Shown here in pieces: positions 34,684 through 44,315 of a stretch of 48,204 nucleotides of DNA. The notes under the pieces are model-generated. The model had not been told where the DNA came from and ran no database searches. It worked only from the letters and a program-made list of their open reading frames with translations. A program made the translations under genes and the position numbers. The DNA comes from Clostridiales bacterium (lineage in GTDB: Bacteria > Bacillota > Clostridia > Saccharofermentanales > Saccharofermentanaceae), in the NCBI GenBank assembly GCA_017527865.1, contig JAFXPN010000031.1:1-48204 (forward strand). The letters run 5' to 3'. Each line of letters opens with the position of its first letter. Within the stretch, counting starts at the first letter, position 1.

Positions 34684-35580
34684 TCATAAATCTCCTGTTA
34701 TGACTTCCGCCCAGCAGCCTTCGAACGGCATATCATACAAAGGCCTTGCCCCCGCTTCGATGAGTTTCCTCGTGCTCTCATACAACACTTTGCTGTTATG
34801 AACAGGACCAAGGAAACAGGGTACACCCTTCTGTCCGGCAGACCGGATAAACTCGGGAAGGTCTCTTTCCGACTGCGTTCCGCTGTGGTATGCCTCTATC
34901 AGGACCGCGGAGTATCTTCCGGGATCTGTCTGCCCGAATGGGTATCCCGGAACGGCAGGCACCGTAAGTATCTTTTTTTCCGGAGATCCGAGATATCTTT
35001 CCGCTTCTTCTTCATTTAATATACGGGCCGCGGGCTTGCCCGGGAATTTTCCGTAATCCCCTTCGAAGTTGGCGTCCGTCGCGCGCACCGCAGGAACGAA
35101 AACGGTATCCCCCATAAGAGAATCGGAATAGACTATGCCGAACGTGACGGCTCCGAGCTTTCCCTCGCATGCCGCCCCGAGAAGTCCCATTGCATAACTG
35201 ACATTCCTTGACGCATCGCTGTGCGGATCACTTACGGGAAGCTTCGATCCGGTAATAACGACCGGAAGATCAAGATATGACAGCACTCTCACGGCAAGCT
35301 GCGCGAAGAAGGCCATGGTATCCGTCCCGTGAAGGATAAGGATGCCGTCAGGCCTGTTCTTCCCGCACTCACGGATTATCGCTCTGAATGCCTCCCGGTA
35401 ATACTCTTCATCAGCATTCTCCGAAGAGTACAGGATCGGAGTTAAGAATGAAAGCTCGTTTTTCTTTCTGAAAGTGTCGAATAACTTCTTGTCGGGAGCC
35501 GCAAGGAGCTTGATCGTATCGCCCTTCTCCACCGCCGAACAGATAGTGCCTCCGAGTGTAACTGCAAGTATCCTGCTCAT
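34684..35580 (-). CDS. Type I L-asparaginase
   Basis: A 298-residue asparaginase/glutaminase-family protein, probably cytoplasmic because there is no signal peptide. Both signature threonine motifs are present: LGGTICS at the N terminus and ILHGTDTMAFFA (about 82-93). PVVITGSKLPVSDPHSDASRNV follows as expected. It hydrolyses asparagine to aspartate and ammonia. It is slightly shorter than the E. coli enzyme (~338). The start ATG at 35580 has GGAGAAAG, and the 60 bases to exoA form a divergent promoter region. It does not seem linked to the fab operon, which has its own promoter. Confidence 0.9.
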   Translation of the reverse strand: MSRILAVTLGGTICSAVEKGDTIKLLAAPDKKLFDTFRKKNELSFLTPILYSSENADEEYYREAFRAIIRECGKNRPDGILILHGTDTMAFFAQLAVRVLSYLDLPVVITGSKLPVSDPHSDASRNVSYAMGLLGAACEGKLGAVTFGIVYSDSLMGDTVFVPAVRATDANFEGDYGKFPGKPAARILNEEEAERYLGSPEKKILTVPAVPGYPFGQTDPGRYSAVLIEAYHSGTQSERDLPEFIRSAGQKGVPCFLGPVHNSKVLYESTRKLIEAGARPLYDMPFEGCWAEVITGDL

Positions 35581-35640
35581 TTGTCTTTCTCCGCATTAAA
35601 AGTAAAATATAAACAGATTATACCAAACACGAGGTTCCTT

Positions 35641-36408
35641 ATGAGACTTGCAAGCTGGAATGTAAACGGCATCCGCGCCGTGGCGGGAAAAGGATTCATC
35701 GACTCTGTTAAGCAGATCGATGCCGACATATTAGGCATACAGGAGATCAAAGCCCTGCCCGAACAGGTGCCTGATGACATAAGGAACATCCCGGGATATA
35801 AGAGCGTTTTTTACCCCGCAGAACGCAAGGGGTATTCCGGAACGGGACTGTTCTTCAGGGAGTCACTCGATCCGAAGATCACACTCGGATTCGGGGTTGA
35901 AGAATTCGACCACGAAGGACGCGTCATCAAGGCGGACTTCGGTGACTTCGTATTATTCAATATATACTTCCCTAACGGCGGCCGCGGCGACGATTATGTC
36001 AAGTTCAAGCTCAGGTTCTATGACTGCTTTCTGGATCAGGTGAAGGAACTCCGGTCTCAAGGCCGCGAGGTCATCTGCTGCGGTGACGTCAACACCGCTC
36101 ATAAAGAGATCGACCTAAGCAACCCCAAGGCAAACTCCAAGATCTCGGGTTTCCTTCCCGAGGAAAGAGTCTACATGGATCATTTCGCCGAAGCAGGGCT
36201 TATCGACACGTTCAGGATGCTCTACCCCGACAGGGCGGAGGCATACAGCTGGTGGTCCTATAAGACTTTCGCACGCGAGCGCAACGTCGGCTGGCGTATC
36301 GACTACTTCTTCGCAACCGAAGGCATAAGCAAAAAAGTGGCCGAATCCGACATGATGAGTGACATCATGGGATCCGACCACTGCCCTATTTATATCGATC
36401 TTAAGTAA
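35641..36408 (+). CDS. exoA: Exodeoxyribonuclease III / AP endonuclease
   Basis: A 255-residue class II AP endonuclease of the ExoIII family, acting in base excision repair. It begins MRLASWNVNGIRA, with the metal-binding QEIKA (~36-40), the catalytic GDVNTAHKEIDL (~142-153), YSWWSY and the C-terminal GSDHCPIYIDL. The ATG at 35641 has GAGG upstream; an upstream TTG at 35581 in the same frame is rejected because it has no site and overlaps the asparaginase start. A weak promoter (TTGTCT at 35581, TAAAAT at 35603, 16-base spacer) precedes it. This is the only convincing plus-strand gene of the window. Confidence 0.96.
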   Translation: MRLASWNVNGIRAVAGKGFIDSVKQIDADILGIQEIKALPEQVPDDIRNIPGYKSVFYPAERKGYSGTGLFFRESLDPKITLGFGVEEFDHEGRVIKADFGDFVLFNIYFPNGGRGDDYVKFKLRFYDCFLDQVKELRSQGREVICCGDVNTAHKEIDLSNPKANSKISGFLPEERVYMDHFAEAGLIDTFRMLYPDRAEAYSWWSYKTFARERNVGWRIDYFFATEGISKKVAESDMMSDIMGSDHCPIYIDLK

Positions 36409-36410
36409 GG

Positions 36411-36486
36411 CTTAATCGACATATGCGCTGCAAGTTGCGGAGCGCAGCGAGCGCACTGTTCGCGGCCAAGCGCATGTTCGATTAAG
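36411..36486. repeat. Long imperfect inverted repeat between convergent genes
   Basis: Left arm CTTAATCGACATATGCGCT (36411-36429) pairs with AGCGCATGTTCGATTAAG (36469-36486) apart from one or two bases; the interior is GC-rich with repeated GCGCAGCGAGCGC-type sequence. It fills the gap between exoA and the convergent ligase gene, and its right end includes the ligase stop codon. It may act as a bidirectional terminator, though no U tract is seen, or be a REP-like element. Confidence 0.65.
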
Positions 36487-38122
36487 ACATGTTTTCTTTC
36501 TCAACTAAGCGGTCCGCGCCGTACTTCTTTCTCAGCGCAGGCTTCTCGATCTTACCCGTCGCATTTCTCGGCACATCCGCAAGGATGATCTTCTTAGGTC
36601 TCTTGTAACGGGGAAGCTGTAGGCAGAACTGCTCGATCTCTTCCTCAGTGCATCCCGAACCCGGCTCTATCTGTACGATAGCACCCGTGATCTCACCGAG
36701 TCTCTTGTCGGGCAGGCCTATTACGGCAACATCCTTGATCTTCGGATACTCCTGCAGGAAGTTCTCTATCTCGACGGGATAGATATTCTCGCCTCCTGAA
36801 ACGATAAGATCCTTCTTACGGTCTACAAGGAAGTAGAACCCGTCTTCATCCTGTCTTGCCATATCGCCTGTGTAGAGCCAGCCGTCATGGAGCGTCTGTG
36901 CCGTTGCTTCAGGATTGTGATAGTACTCGAGCATGACGCCGGGACCCTTAACACAGAGTTCGCCTACTTCACCCTGCTTTACTTCGTTGCCCTGCTCGTC
37001 GATGATCTTACACTCCCATCTGTAACCGGGAACACCGATGGCGCCGACCTTGTGTGTATTCTCAAGTCCAAGGTGAACGCATCCGGGACCGGTCGACTCT
37101 GAAAGACCGTAGTTCGTATCGTACTGGTGTTTCGGGAAATAATCCCTCCAGTGACGGATAAGCGAAGGAGGTACGGGCTGCGCACCGATGTGCATAAGTC
37201 TCCACTGATCGAGTTTATAATCCTCTAACTTAAGCTCGCCGTTATCGAGAGCATCGAGGATATCCTGCGCCCAGGGCACGAGCAGCCAGACATTCGTACA
37301 TTGCTCATCAGATACCGCGCGGAGGATAACTTCCGGCTTGGCTCCCTTGAGAAGTACCGCTCTGCTGCATGTCCAGAGCGAACCCATCCAGTGAAATTTC
37401 GCGCCTGTGTGATACAGAGGCGGGATGCAGAGGAAGCAGTCGTCCTTAGTAGTCTTGTGATGAACCGCCTCCATCTCGGCAGCCTGGATAAGGCTCCTGT
37501 GAGGATGAAGGATAGCCTTCGGGAAACCGGTCGTTCCGGAAGAGAAATAGATGGCAGCAAGGTCTTCGTCAGTAAGTTCGATCCCGGGATCGGTGCTCGG
37601 ATAATCCGCTACGAGCGACCAGTAATTCTCGGCAAAATCGGGCTTGCCCTCACCGCCGACATAGATAAGGATCCTGTTTCTCGATATCTCATCGGCATTG
37701 GTGTTGATACGGTCTACAAACTCGGGACCGAAGATGAGGATCGATACCTCGGCAAGATTGGCGCAGTAAGAGATCTCGTTGGCCGTATATCTGAAATTGA
37801 ACGGGACCGCTATGGCGCCCGACTTCAGGATGCCGAAGTAGATCGGAAGCCACTCAAGGCAGTTGAACATAAGTATGGCAACCTTATCACCCTTCTGAAT
37901 GCCCCGGTCAAGAAGCATATTGGCTACACGATTCGCCTTCTCGTCGAAGACCTGCCATGTCAGCTGCCTTCTGTAGTACTTTGTGGGTTTCGTCTGCTGA
38001 ACGAGATCATACTCCTTATATGAGAGCTTTCTCGTCTCTTCCATAGTGGGGTTTATCTCTACAAGAGCTACTTCTTTGCCGTGTTCTGCGGCATTTCTCT
38101 TCAATAATTCGGTAACAGGCAT
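36482..38122 (-). CDS. Acyl-CoA synthetase-like AMP-dependent ligase
   Basis: A 546-residue member of the ANL (adenylate-forming) family. Visible motifs are the P-loop-like YFSSGTTGFPKAI (~205-217), YGLSESTGPG (~330), GWLYTGDMARQDEDGFYFLVDRKKDLI (~405-430) and the catalytic lysine region GKIEKPALRKKYG near the C terminus. It probably activates a fatty or other carboxylic acid as acyl-AMP and then acyl-CoA; the substrate cannot be told. An extra ~35-residue segment (EINPTMEETRKLSYKEY) lies before the usual core. I choose the ATG at 38122, which has GGAGG nine bases upstream; the longer frame (to 38152) has none. It is a single-gene unit between a terminator and the inverted repeat. Confidence 0.9.
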   Translation of the reverse strand: MPVTELLKRNAAEHGKEVALVEINPTMEETRKLSYKEYDLVQQTKPTKYYRRQLTWQVFDEKANRVANMLLDRGIQKGDKVAILMFNCLEWLPIYFGILKSGAIAVPFNFRYTANEISYCANLAEVSILIFGPEFVDRINTNADEISRNRILIYVGGEGKPDFAENYWSLVADYPSTDPGIELTDEDLAAIYFSSGTTGFPKAILHPHRSLIQAAEMEAVHHKTTKDDCFLCIPPLYHTGAKFHWMGSLWTCSRAVLLKGAKPEVILRAVSDEQCTNVWLLVPWAQDILDALDNGELKLEDYKLDQWRLMHIGAQPVPPSLIRHWRDYFPKHQYDTNYGLSESTGPGCVHLGLENTHKVGAIGVPGYRWECKIIDEQGNEVKQGEVGELCVKGPGVMLEYYHNPEATAQTLHDGWLYTGDMARQDEDGFYFLVDRKKDLIVSGGENIYPVEIENFLQEYPKIKDVAVIGLPDKRLGEITGAIVQIEPGSGCTEEEIEQFCLQLPRYKRPKKIILADVPRNATGKIEKPALRKKYGADRLVEKENMS

Positions 38123-38182
38123 TATAAGACCTCCGCCTATATTTTTAAGCACTTAATATTAACACCGTGCCTTTACCGCGTC

Positions 38183-38213
38183 AAAAAAGGAGCCGCGTGC
38201 AGCGGCTCCTTTT
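38183..38213 (-). terminator. Intrinsic terminator of the rubrerythrin gene
   Basis: A perfect 8-base stem, GGAGCCGC/GCGGCTCC (38189-38196 and 38202-38209), with a 5-base loop is followed on the minus strand by six Ts; four Ts lie on the other side, so it could also work in the plus direction. It starts about 25 bases after the rubrerythrin stop. Confidence 0.9.
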
Positions 38214-38232
38214 CGCAAAAGACAACTTATGA

Positions 38233-38772
38233 TCAGTAGTTCTCTGCTGAGATCTCGAAGTAGGATCCCGGATGAGCGCAGACCGGGCATACCTCAGGAG
38301 CCCTTGTACCGACAACGATGTGACCGCAGTTCCTGCATTCCCAGATCTTGACCTCGCTCTTCTCGAACACCTGCTTCATCTCAACATTGTTGAGAAGCGC
38401 ACGGTATCTCTCCTCATGTCTCTTCTCGATCGCGGCGACCATACGGAACTTGGCAGCAAGCGCAGGGAATCCTTCTGCTTCTGCGGTCTTCGCGAAGTCC
38501 TCATACATGTCTGTCCATTCGTAGTTCTCACCGTCAGCAGCTGCAGCCAGGTTGGCAGCCGTATCACCGATGCCGTCCAATTCCTTGAACCACATCTTGG
38601 CATGCTCTTTCTCGTTATCGGCAGTCTTCAGGAATATCTCGGCGATCTGCTCGAATCCGTCCTTCTTTGCTCTTGACGCGAAGTAAGTGTACTTATTGCG
38701 TGCCTGGCTCTCTCCCGCGAATGCCGCCTGAAGGTTCTTTTCTGTTTGAGTTCCTGCGTACTTGTTTGCCAT
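38233..38772 (-). CDS. rbr: Rubrerythrin
   Basis: A 179-residue rubrerythrin, a non-haem di-iron peroxidase of anaerobes that removes hydrogen peroxide. The N-terminal four-helix domain carries iron ligands in [10 protein letters not shown] (~19-28), [10 protein letters not shown] (~52-61) and [10 protein letters not shown] (~113-122). A C-terminal rubredoxin-like domain has two CxxC pairs (CRNCGH and CPVCAH). The ATG at 38772 has AAAGGAGAAG. It is flanked by its own terminator and stands alone, in keeping with an oxygen-stress gene. Confidence 0.96.
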   Translation of the reverse strand: MANKYAGTQTEKNLQAAFAGESQARNKYTYFASRAKKDGFEQIAEIFLKTADNEKEHAKMWFKELDGIGDTAANLAAAADGENYEWTDMYEDFAKTAEAEGFPALAAKFRMVAAIEKRHEERYRALLNNVEMKQVFEKSEVKIWECRNCGHIVVGTRAPEVCPVCAHPGSYFEISAENY

Positions 38773-38825
38773 TTTGTCTTCTCCTTTGGGTAATTATTTG
38801 TATATCATCATCCGCATTATCAGTA

Positions 38826-41111
38826 TCATGCGGTAAGATTCTTCTTCTCATATTCATCAAGGCTTACGGGGCGGGCGAAGTAGTATCCCTGGAAGAAATC
38901 ACATCCCAGCTGCGCAAGGAAGTCCACCTGCTCTACTGTCTCGACGCCTTCTGCGATGACCGGAACATCGAGGCTCTTTGCAAGATCGATGATAAGCGCC
39001 ATGATCTTTCTCGTTCTCTCGTTGGCGGAATTGTCCTTAAGGAATATCATGTCAAGCTTCAGCACATCGACCGGCATATCCTTGAGCATGTTGAGAGATG
39101 AATAACCGCTTCCGAAGTCGTCCATCTCAACGATAAAGCCTGCTTCACGGAGACGGTCGATCGTCTTCAGCTTCTCCTCGATATCATCCATCATTATGGT
39201 CTCTGTTATCTCGAGTCTCAGTTTCTTGCGGTCAAGCTCGTATTTATCAGCAAGATCGATTATGACCGCAGGCACATCCATCAGATAGAAATCCTTGGGT
39301 GAGATATTGACCGACAGATACAGATCATTCCTTCCCTCGTAAGCCCACCTTCGCAGTATGCGGCAGGCGCACTCCCATATATACATATCGATCTTGCCGA
39401 TCATTCCGTTCTTCTCAAGTATCGAAAGGAACTTTCCGGGAGGCATGAAGCCTTCATCCGGATGTATCCATCTGACCAGAACTTCCGCGCCGACGACCTT
39501 GCCTTCACGCGACACCTGAGCCTGAAGATACGGCACGATCTGACCTGTCAGGATCGCATTGTCGATCTGTTCGGTCACTTTCTGTCCCCAAAGCATCTCG
39601 TCTCTGGCATTATCCTCGTAATATGCGACTTTCAGGCTTGCATCGTGTTTGATCGCCGAGATCGCTATGGATGCGCGGTCGAACATGGCCGATACCGGCA
39701 TGTTCCTGTCTTCGATCTCATATACGCCCGCATGGATTATTATGGGAATAACAACATTTAACCCGACATTCGGAACTTCATTCATCGCCTGGATTATGAT
39801 CTGCTCATTGTAATTCTCTTTTGCGATTATGCAGCCGAATTTATCACCGGACAATCTTCCGTATCTGGTAGTGGAAGATACGGCCTTCTCCTTGAGCAGT
39901 TCGGCGATCCTGATGAGAAGCTTATCCGCGAAATTCCTTCCGTATCTGTCATTTACAAGTTTGAATTCCTTTATGTCGGAAGTCATGATATAAAAATCCT
40001 TATCAGGATTCTCCTTCAATACTTCCCTGACGGAATCATAGAGCCGGTCCGTATTGTATATTCCGGTAAGCTTATCGTGCGTCGCCAGGAATCTGTTCAT
40101 GTTCTCCCTCTGGGTCCTCTCTGTCGTATCCGTGATCTTGGCAAAGGAACCGATGAGCTTGCCCTGCAAATCGTGAAGCTTGTGGCCTTCCACATCATAG
40201 ATATATTCCTGCCCGTTCTCTGTCATTGTGCAGGTCAGGATCTTGGAATTATACTGAGCTGAAGATTCCGGTTCTTCACCTGTCAGAGCAAGCAGTTTCT
40301 CCAGTCCTGATGACAGATTATTTGAATCGATATTCAGCATAAACCTGGCAGCTTCATTGGCGAATATACAGTTCCTGTTCTCATCAAAGAAGAGGATTCC
40401 GTCGGAAATCGAGGAGAGCACGGTCTTCTTCATCTCATCCATAAGAGCGGACGGAACATATTCTATTGAATATATGTATACGAATATCCCGCATACGGCG
40501 ATACCTATGATGGAACGGTCAACGGTATTATTGGCGATGATATGGATCATCTCGAAGACCGTTGTGACTGTCAATGCGGCAAAGATCGAAAGATATCTGT
40601 CGCGGTACAGCTTAGAAGAACTCATCATCTTCATTACGAGCGCGTACAACGCCAGTAAGATCAATACAGCCGATAAGATCAGATGTATCTTATGGTACCA
40701 TGCCGGAACAAATCCGATGTCTGCACCGCCTTCGTTTACCGTATCAGTCAATATAAAGACGTGTCCCGTGAACCAGTTGATAAGAATGTTCAGTGCATCG
40801 AATACCGCTATGCCGAGGAGCACCTTCTTGATCGTATCCAATTTATACTGATAGCCGCAGTATACCAGCGTAAAAGATACGAGATAACACAGAAGGATCG
40901 TAGTACTTATAAAATAAGCTGTGTAGCAAAACTTAATAACAATGGGGTCGGCACTGAATGAGAGCACCGCATTGGTCGCAAGAGGTATAAGTATCCAGAT
41001 AAGCAAATGCGTTACATAAGGAGCGATGGTCTTGCCGCTCCTTTCCGTGCGGATAAGACAGAATACCGTCAATACCGCAAGAACCCCCGTTGTAACGATA
41101 AACCATAACAT
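38826..41111 (-). CDS. Membrane 7TM-PAS-GGDEF(degenerate)-EAL c-di-GMP protein
   Basis: A 761-residue signalling protein. Residues ~1-220 hold seven membrane segments of the histidine-kinase-N7TM type; a PAS domain (~235-330, SSISDGILFFDENRNCIFANEAA) follows; then a GGDEF-like domain (~345-500) whose signature reads RLSGDKFGC, so the catalytic GGDEF is lost; then an EAL domain (~515-755) with EVLVRW, NISPKDF, EITETIMMDD, DDFGSGYSSLNML, LKLDM, AEGVET and QLGCDFFQGYYF, all key acidic residues present. It is thus likely a c-di-GMP phosphodiesterase, with the GGDEF part possibly a GTP sensor. The ATG at 41111 has GAGG only one base away, an unusually short spacing, and an in-frame TGA lies just upstream, so no longer start is possible. 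Confidence 0.9.
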   Translation of the reverse strand: MLWFIVTTGVLAVLTVFCLIRTERSGKTIAPYVTHLLIWILIPLATNAVLSFSADPIVIKFCYTAYFISTTILLCYLVSFTLVYCGYQYKLDTIKKVLLGIAVFDALNILINWFTGHVFILTDTVNEGGADIGFVPAWYHKIHLILSAVLILLALYALVMKMMSSSKLYRDRYLSIFAALTVTTVFEMIHIIANNTVDRSIIGIAVCGIFVYIYSIEYVPSALMDEMKKTVLSSISDGILFFDENRNCIFANEAARFMLNIDSNNLSSGLEKLLALTGEEPESSAQYNSKILTCTMTENGQEYIYDVEGHKLHDLQGKLIGSFAKITDTTERTQRENMNRFLATHDKLTGIYNTDRLYDSVREVLKENPDKDFYIMTSDIKEFKLVNDRYGRNFADKLLIRIAELLKEKAVSSTTRYGRLSGDKFGCIIAKENYNEQIIIQAMNEVPNVGLNVVIPIIIHAGVYEIEDRNMPVSAMFDRASIAISAIKHDASLKVAYYEDNARDEMLWGQKVTEQIDNAILTGQIVPYLQAQVSREGKVVGAEVLVRWIHPDEGFMPPGKFLSILEKNGMIGKIDMYIWECACRILRRWAYEGRNDLYLSVNISPKDFYLMDVPAVIIDLADKYELDRKKLRLEITETIMMDDIEEKLKTIDRLREAGFIVEMDDFGSGYSSLNMLKDMPVDVLKLDMIFLKDNSANERTRKIMALIIDLAKSLDVPVIAEGVETVEQVDFLAQLGCDFFQGYYFARPVSLDEYEKKNLTA

Positions 41112-41214
41112 ACCTCATTTTAGCATGTTAAATAATACCGTTGCTTTGATAAAATCAAACAATGTATGAACAACGACACTCTTTATTAATAATTAGTTAA
41201 TAATTAGACCGGTC

Positions 41215-42039
41215 TTACTTTGCAGCGAAGAAAGTCCCCACATCATCCTGATCAAGGATCTGCTCTATTACCCCGTGAGCGGATCCGGATGCGATAACGC
41301 CATTAATGCCCTTCGAAGTAACCATCTGCATGGCGGTGATCTTGGTCTTCATGCCTCCCGTTCCGAGCTTGGATCCGGCGCCCTTTGAGATCCCGAACAT
41401 CTCATCGGTGATCTCATCGACATAGGATATCCTCCTGGCATCGGCATCTTCTCTGGGGTTGCCCGTATAAAGACCGTCGATATCCGACAATATGATGAGA
41501 AGATCGGCATTCATGAGGATCGCAACATCGGCAGACAGAGTGTCATTATCTCCGAAAGTTCCGTTATGCCAGATCTCGTTCGTTGAAACAGTATCATTCT
41601 CATTGATAACGGGGATCAGATGCTTAGCGAGCATCGCCTCTATGGTGTTGGTGATATTGTGACGCTGAAGCTTATCAGCTATCCCGTCCTTGGTCAAAAG
41701 GATCTGCCCGCACACATAGGAATACTCCGCAAAAGATCTCGTATATGCATTCATCAGTTCGCACTGGCCGACTGCCGCGATGGCCTGTTTCTCGGGGATA
41801 TCATCGGGCTTCTCGGGAAGGTTCAGACTTCCGATGCCGACTCCGATGGCGCCCGAGGTCACAAGTATCACCTCGCGGCCGCTGTTCCATAGATCCGCAA
41901 TGCCGCGGCAAAGCTTATCGATGTTGCCGTGGTTCATCTTGCCGTTCTCATAAGTCAATGTCGAGGTTCCGACTTTAACGACTATCCTTTTGCAAAAGTT
42001 AACGGCATAACGGGAGCCGCCTTTATCTGCTGTCTGCAT
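41215..42039 (-). CDS. proB: Glutamate 5-kinase (short form, no PUA domain)
   Basis: A 274-residue amino-acid kinase that phosphorylates glutamate, the first step of proline synthesis. RIVVKVGTSTLT (~18-29), VTSGAIGVGIGSL (~60-72), INENDTVSTNEI (~145-156), FGDNDTLSADVA and LSDIDGLYTGNPR are typical of ProB. The C-terminal PUA domain of the E. coli enzyme (367 residues) is missing, as in many Bacillota and shorter ProB proteins. ATG 42039 has GAGGGTA. proA is not adjacent; downstream (41112-41214) is AT-rich with a weak TTATTAA/TTAATAA repeat. Confidence 0.93.
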   Translation of the reverse strand: MQTADKGGSRYAVNFCKRIVVKVGTSTLTYENGKMNHGNIDKLCRGIADLWNSGREVILVTSGAIGVGIGSLNLPEKPDDIPEKQAIAAVGQCELMNAYTRSFAEYSYVCGQILLTKDGIADKLQRHNITNTIEAMLAKHLIPVINENDTVSTNEIWHNGTFGDNDTLSADVAILMNADLLIILSDIDGLYTGNPREDADARRISYVDEITDEMFGISKGAGSKLGTGGMKTKITAMQMVTSKGINGVIASGSAHGVIEQILDQDDVGTFFAAK

Positions 42040-42051
42040 TTATATACCCTC

Positions 42052-42089
42052 AAAACAATAATAACGGGCAGTCCTTCACGAACCGCCCG
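42052..42089 (-). terminator. Intrinsic terminator between the YfhO-like gene and proB
   Basis: A 10-base stem (CGGGCGGTTC with GGACTGCCCG on the minus strand, two wobbles) with a five-base loop is followed by TTATTATTGTTTT. It lies 34 bases after the stop of the YfhO-like gene and just before the proB ribosome site, so proB may depend on partial read-through. Confidence 0.7.
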
Positions 42090-42122
42090 ATTAGAATATA
42101 CTCTTATACTCCAAAATACAAG

Positions 42123-44315
42123 TTAAGCCGGAGCATCCGCCTGCTTCGTTCCCTTTTTGCGCTTCATGAAGTATGCCGCGGCCGCAAGTATGATGGTCCC
42201 TGCAGCCGATATTATCAGACAATACATGAATGTATGATCTTCAAAGGCAAATACGATCTCATGAGAGCCTGCGGGAACACCTTCAATGATCATGTCGTGG
42301 CAGTCGCCCGAATCGGTGATCGTATATTCCTCCCCGTCGACCGTTCCGACAAATCTTCCGTCGTGAGTAAAGTTTACGGTCACGGATCCGCCCTCAAAGT
42401 CCTCAGGAGTCGTAACTGTGAGGTAATTAACATGTTCTTCGAGTTCCACATGCCCCGGCGCATCGTTCTGCGGTGACAGGCTGTATGCTCTGGGCTCTGC
42501 CTCAGGATCATAAAAGATCACACGGCCTTCATCCCCTGCCCATCTGGTAATGCCGTACGGCTGAAGTTTCTGTTCAACATAATCGGAATACTCAGGCAAA
42601 GTCACATAAAAACTTACTGCGCGGGCTCTCATATCCTCCACCATACCGTCATAGACATCATTCACGGAGCCGCATACGTCCTGGAAATGCCATATCATAT
42701 TCCAGTTGGCCTCAAAAGACTCGGCTCGCCACATGACGTCGTAGCCCGAGATGTTATCAAGCCCGTAGTACGTCGCATAATTGTTGCCCAGCAAAGCCGC
42801 CGTATCACGCGATATCCTTCTGTATCCGTCTTCGTTGTCATCGTCAAAATTCCAGAATGCCGGATGTGTGAGCACCGTGAGGTATCTTTGACCTGACAGT
42901 TCATCCTCATAAGGTTCTTCATACGGAACAGGACTGTCGGTATACGTTCCCAGCACCTGGCTTCCGAGCAAGGTATACACACATGCGAGATTTATCACCG
43001 TCAGAACGATCATCACCGCCGATACGATATTACCCTTGCGGCGGGTTTCCCCGTTCATCTTGGCTGTCATGATATCAAGCCCGATACAGCCGAAGCAGAT
43101 CAGGAAGAAGATAAAGAACTGCATTACCTTGAACGGATACCTGAACCGGTTGATCATCGGGATGTAATACAGGATCATGTTAAACTTCACGGAAACCGCC
43201 CACAGGAACGTGATGACCATAACGGGAATAAGGCAGTAAAGGGTCCGGACACTTCTCATCAGAGGCTTTTCGACGCGCTTTAACAGTCCGAGGAGGACAT
43301 AAGCGATGCCGAGCACGGCCCCGAAGAACATGATATACCCGATGTGCGCCAGATTTGCCTGCGCTGCGATAAAAGGATCCGCGATGCGGTCAAACTGTCC
43401 GTTCTCATCGAGCGCCGTCACAAACGGAGACTGCATGAACGGGTAAAACAGAGACATCATGAAGTTCGTAAAATCATAAAGTCCCCGCGTAAACTCCTCT
43501 ATATAGAGCGCGCCCGATCTGTCGGCCGAATACTTCATGCATTTATACATGGGGACCAGAAGCGGCAGGCTCCACAAGGTTACGAGAAGGCCGCTCAGAA
43601 AATACTTAAATATAAACCTTCCGGACGTCTTAAGCTTAGTTCCTTTTGAAGAGAATACAAGCACATATGTCAGGGCAAAGATAAAATCAAATATCACCGT
43701 GTACAGGAAATACTGGGGCTGGCCTCCGTAGAACAGCAACACCTTGGGAACGGCCGCGAGGATCAGGGCTTTAATGCCTTTATGCCCGATGAGATAATAT
43801 GTCGCATGAAGTACCCACGGCATGCATCCCGTGAATATTATCACTATCATCCAGTTGCTCCCCACATAGACGGAGAAGGTATTAAAGCTCCAGGTAACAG
43901 CTCCGATAATGCCTATGAATCTTTGCACCTTGAGGTCTTTTTGCAGGAACAAAAGCATGCCCGCGGCGCCGCCGGTAAGATAAACGGCAGAAGTGAAATC
44001 GATAACGCCGCCCAAATGCCCCAGAAACACCTTGCTGAGCAAAGCGCCTATATAAACGAATATATTGAGCTGTCCGGTCTGACCTTTGTCGAGAAACGAT
44101 ATCCCGCCTAACTGATGGAAATTATAGAAAGGAAATTCTCCGTGAAGAACGGATCTTATCGAGTAGACATACTGGCAGATATACGATACGGCGTTGTCGT
44201 CCTGCAGGAAGAAATAGGGCGCCCTGATCTCAAGGACTGTCAGCATGACAATACAGATCAGAACGGTAACCCCGATATCCGTTAACAGTTTATGTCTGTC
44301 GAGAAAGCCTTTCAT
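42123..44315 (-). CDS. YfhO-like polytopic membrane protein (GT-C superfamily candidate)
   Basis: A 730-residue protein with about a dozen membrane segments over residues 12-450, an extracytoplasmic domain (~455-690) and a last membrane helix (~697-718) followed by a basic tail. The first loop holds FFLQDDNAVSYICQYVYSIRS (~35-55), an acidic pair typical of GT-C enzymes, and HQLGGISFLDKGQTGQLN follows as in YfhO family proteins. YfhO-type proteins are linked to lipoteichoic acid or other cell-wall glycosylation. The ATG overlaps the lysA stop by one base (TAATG), so they are co-translated. The link between lysA and this gene is not obvious; acceptor and sugar are unknown. Confidence 0.75.
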   Translation of the reverse strand: MKGFLDRHKLLTDIGVTVLICIVMLTVLEIRAPYFFLQDDNAVSYICQYVYSIRSVLHGEFPFYNFHQLGGISFLDKGQTGQLNIFVYIGALLSKVFLGHLGGVIDFTSAVYLTGGAAGMLLFLQKDLKVQRFIGIIGAVTWSFNTFSVYVGSNWMIVIIFTGCMPWVLHATYYLIGHKGIKALILAAVPKVLLFYGGQPQYFLYTVIFDFIFALTYVLVFSSKGTKLKTSGRFIFKYFLSGLLVTLWSLPLLVPMYKCMKYSADRSGALYIEEFTRGLYDFTNFMMSLFYPFMQSPFVTALDENGQFDRIADPFIAAQANLAHIGYIMFFGAVLGIAYVLLGLLKRVEKPLMRSVRTLYCLIPVMVITFLWAVSVKFNMILYYIPMINRFRYPFKVMQFFIFFLICFGCIGLDIMTAKMNGETRRKGNIVSAVMIVLTVINLACVYTLLGSQVLGTYTDSPVPYEEPYEDELSGQRYLTVLTHPAFWNFDDDNEDGYRRISRDTAALLGNNYATYYGLDNISGYDVMWRAESFEANWNMIWHFQDVCGSVNDVYDGMVEDMRARAVSFYVTLPEYSDYVEQKLQPYGITRWAGDEGRVIFYDPEAEPRAYSLSPQNDAPGHVELEEHVNYLTVTTPEDFEGGSVTVNFTHDGRFVGTVDGEEYTITDSGDCHDMIIEGVPAGSHEIVFAFEDHTFMYCLIISAAGTIILAAAAYFMKRKKGTKQADAPA

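Noticed and set aside
41145..41159. TTTGATAAAATCAAA as a second FabT site upstream of the EAL gene
   Set aside because: The half-sites are separated by three bases instead of one, and the gene is unrelated to fatty acids.
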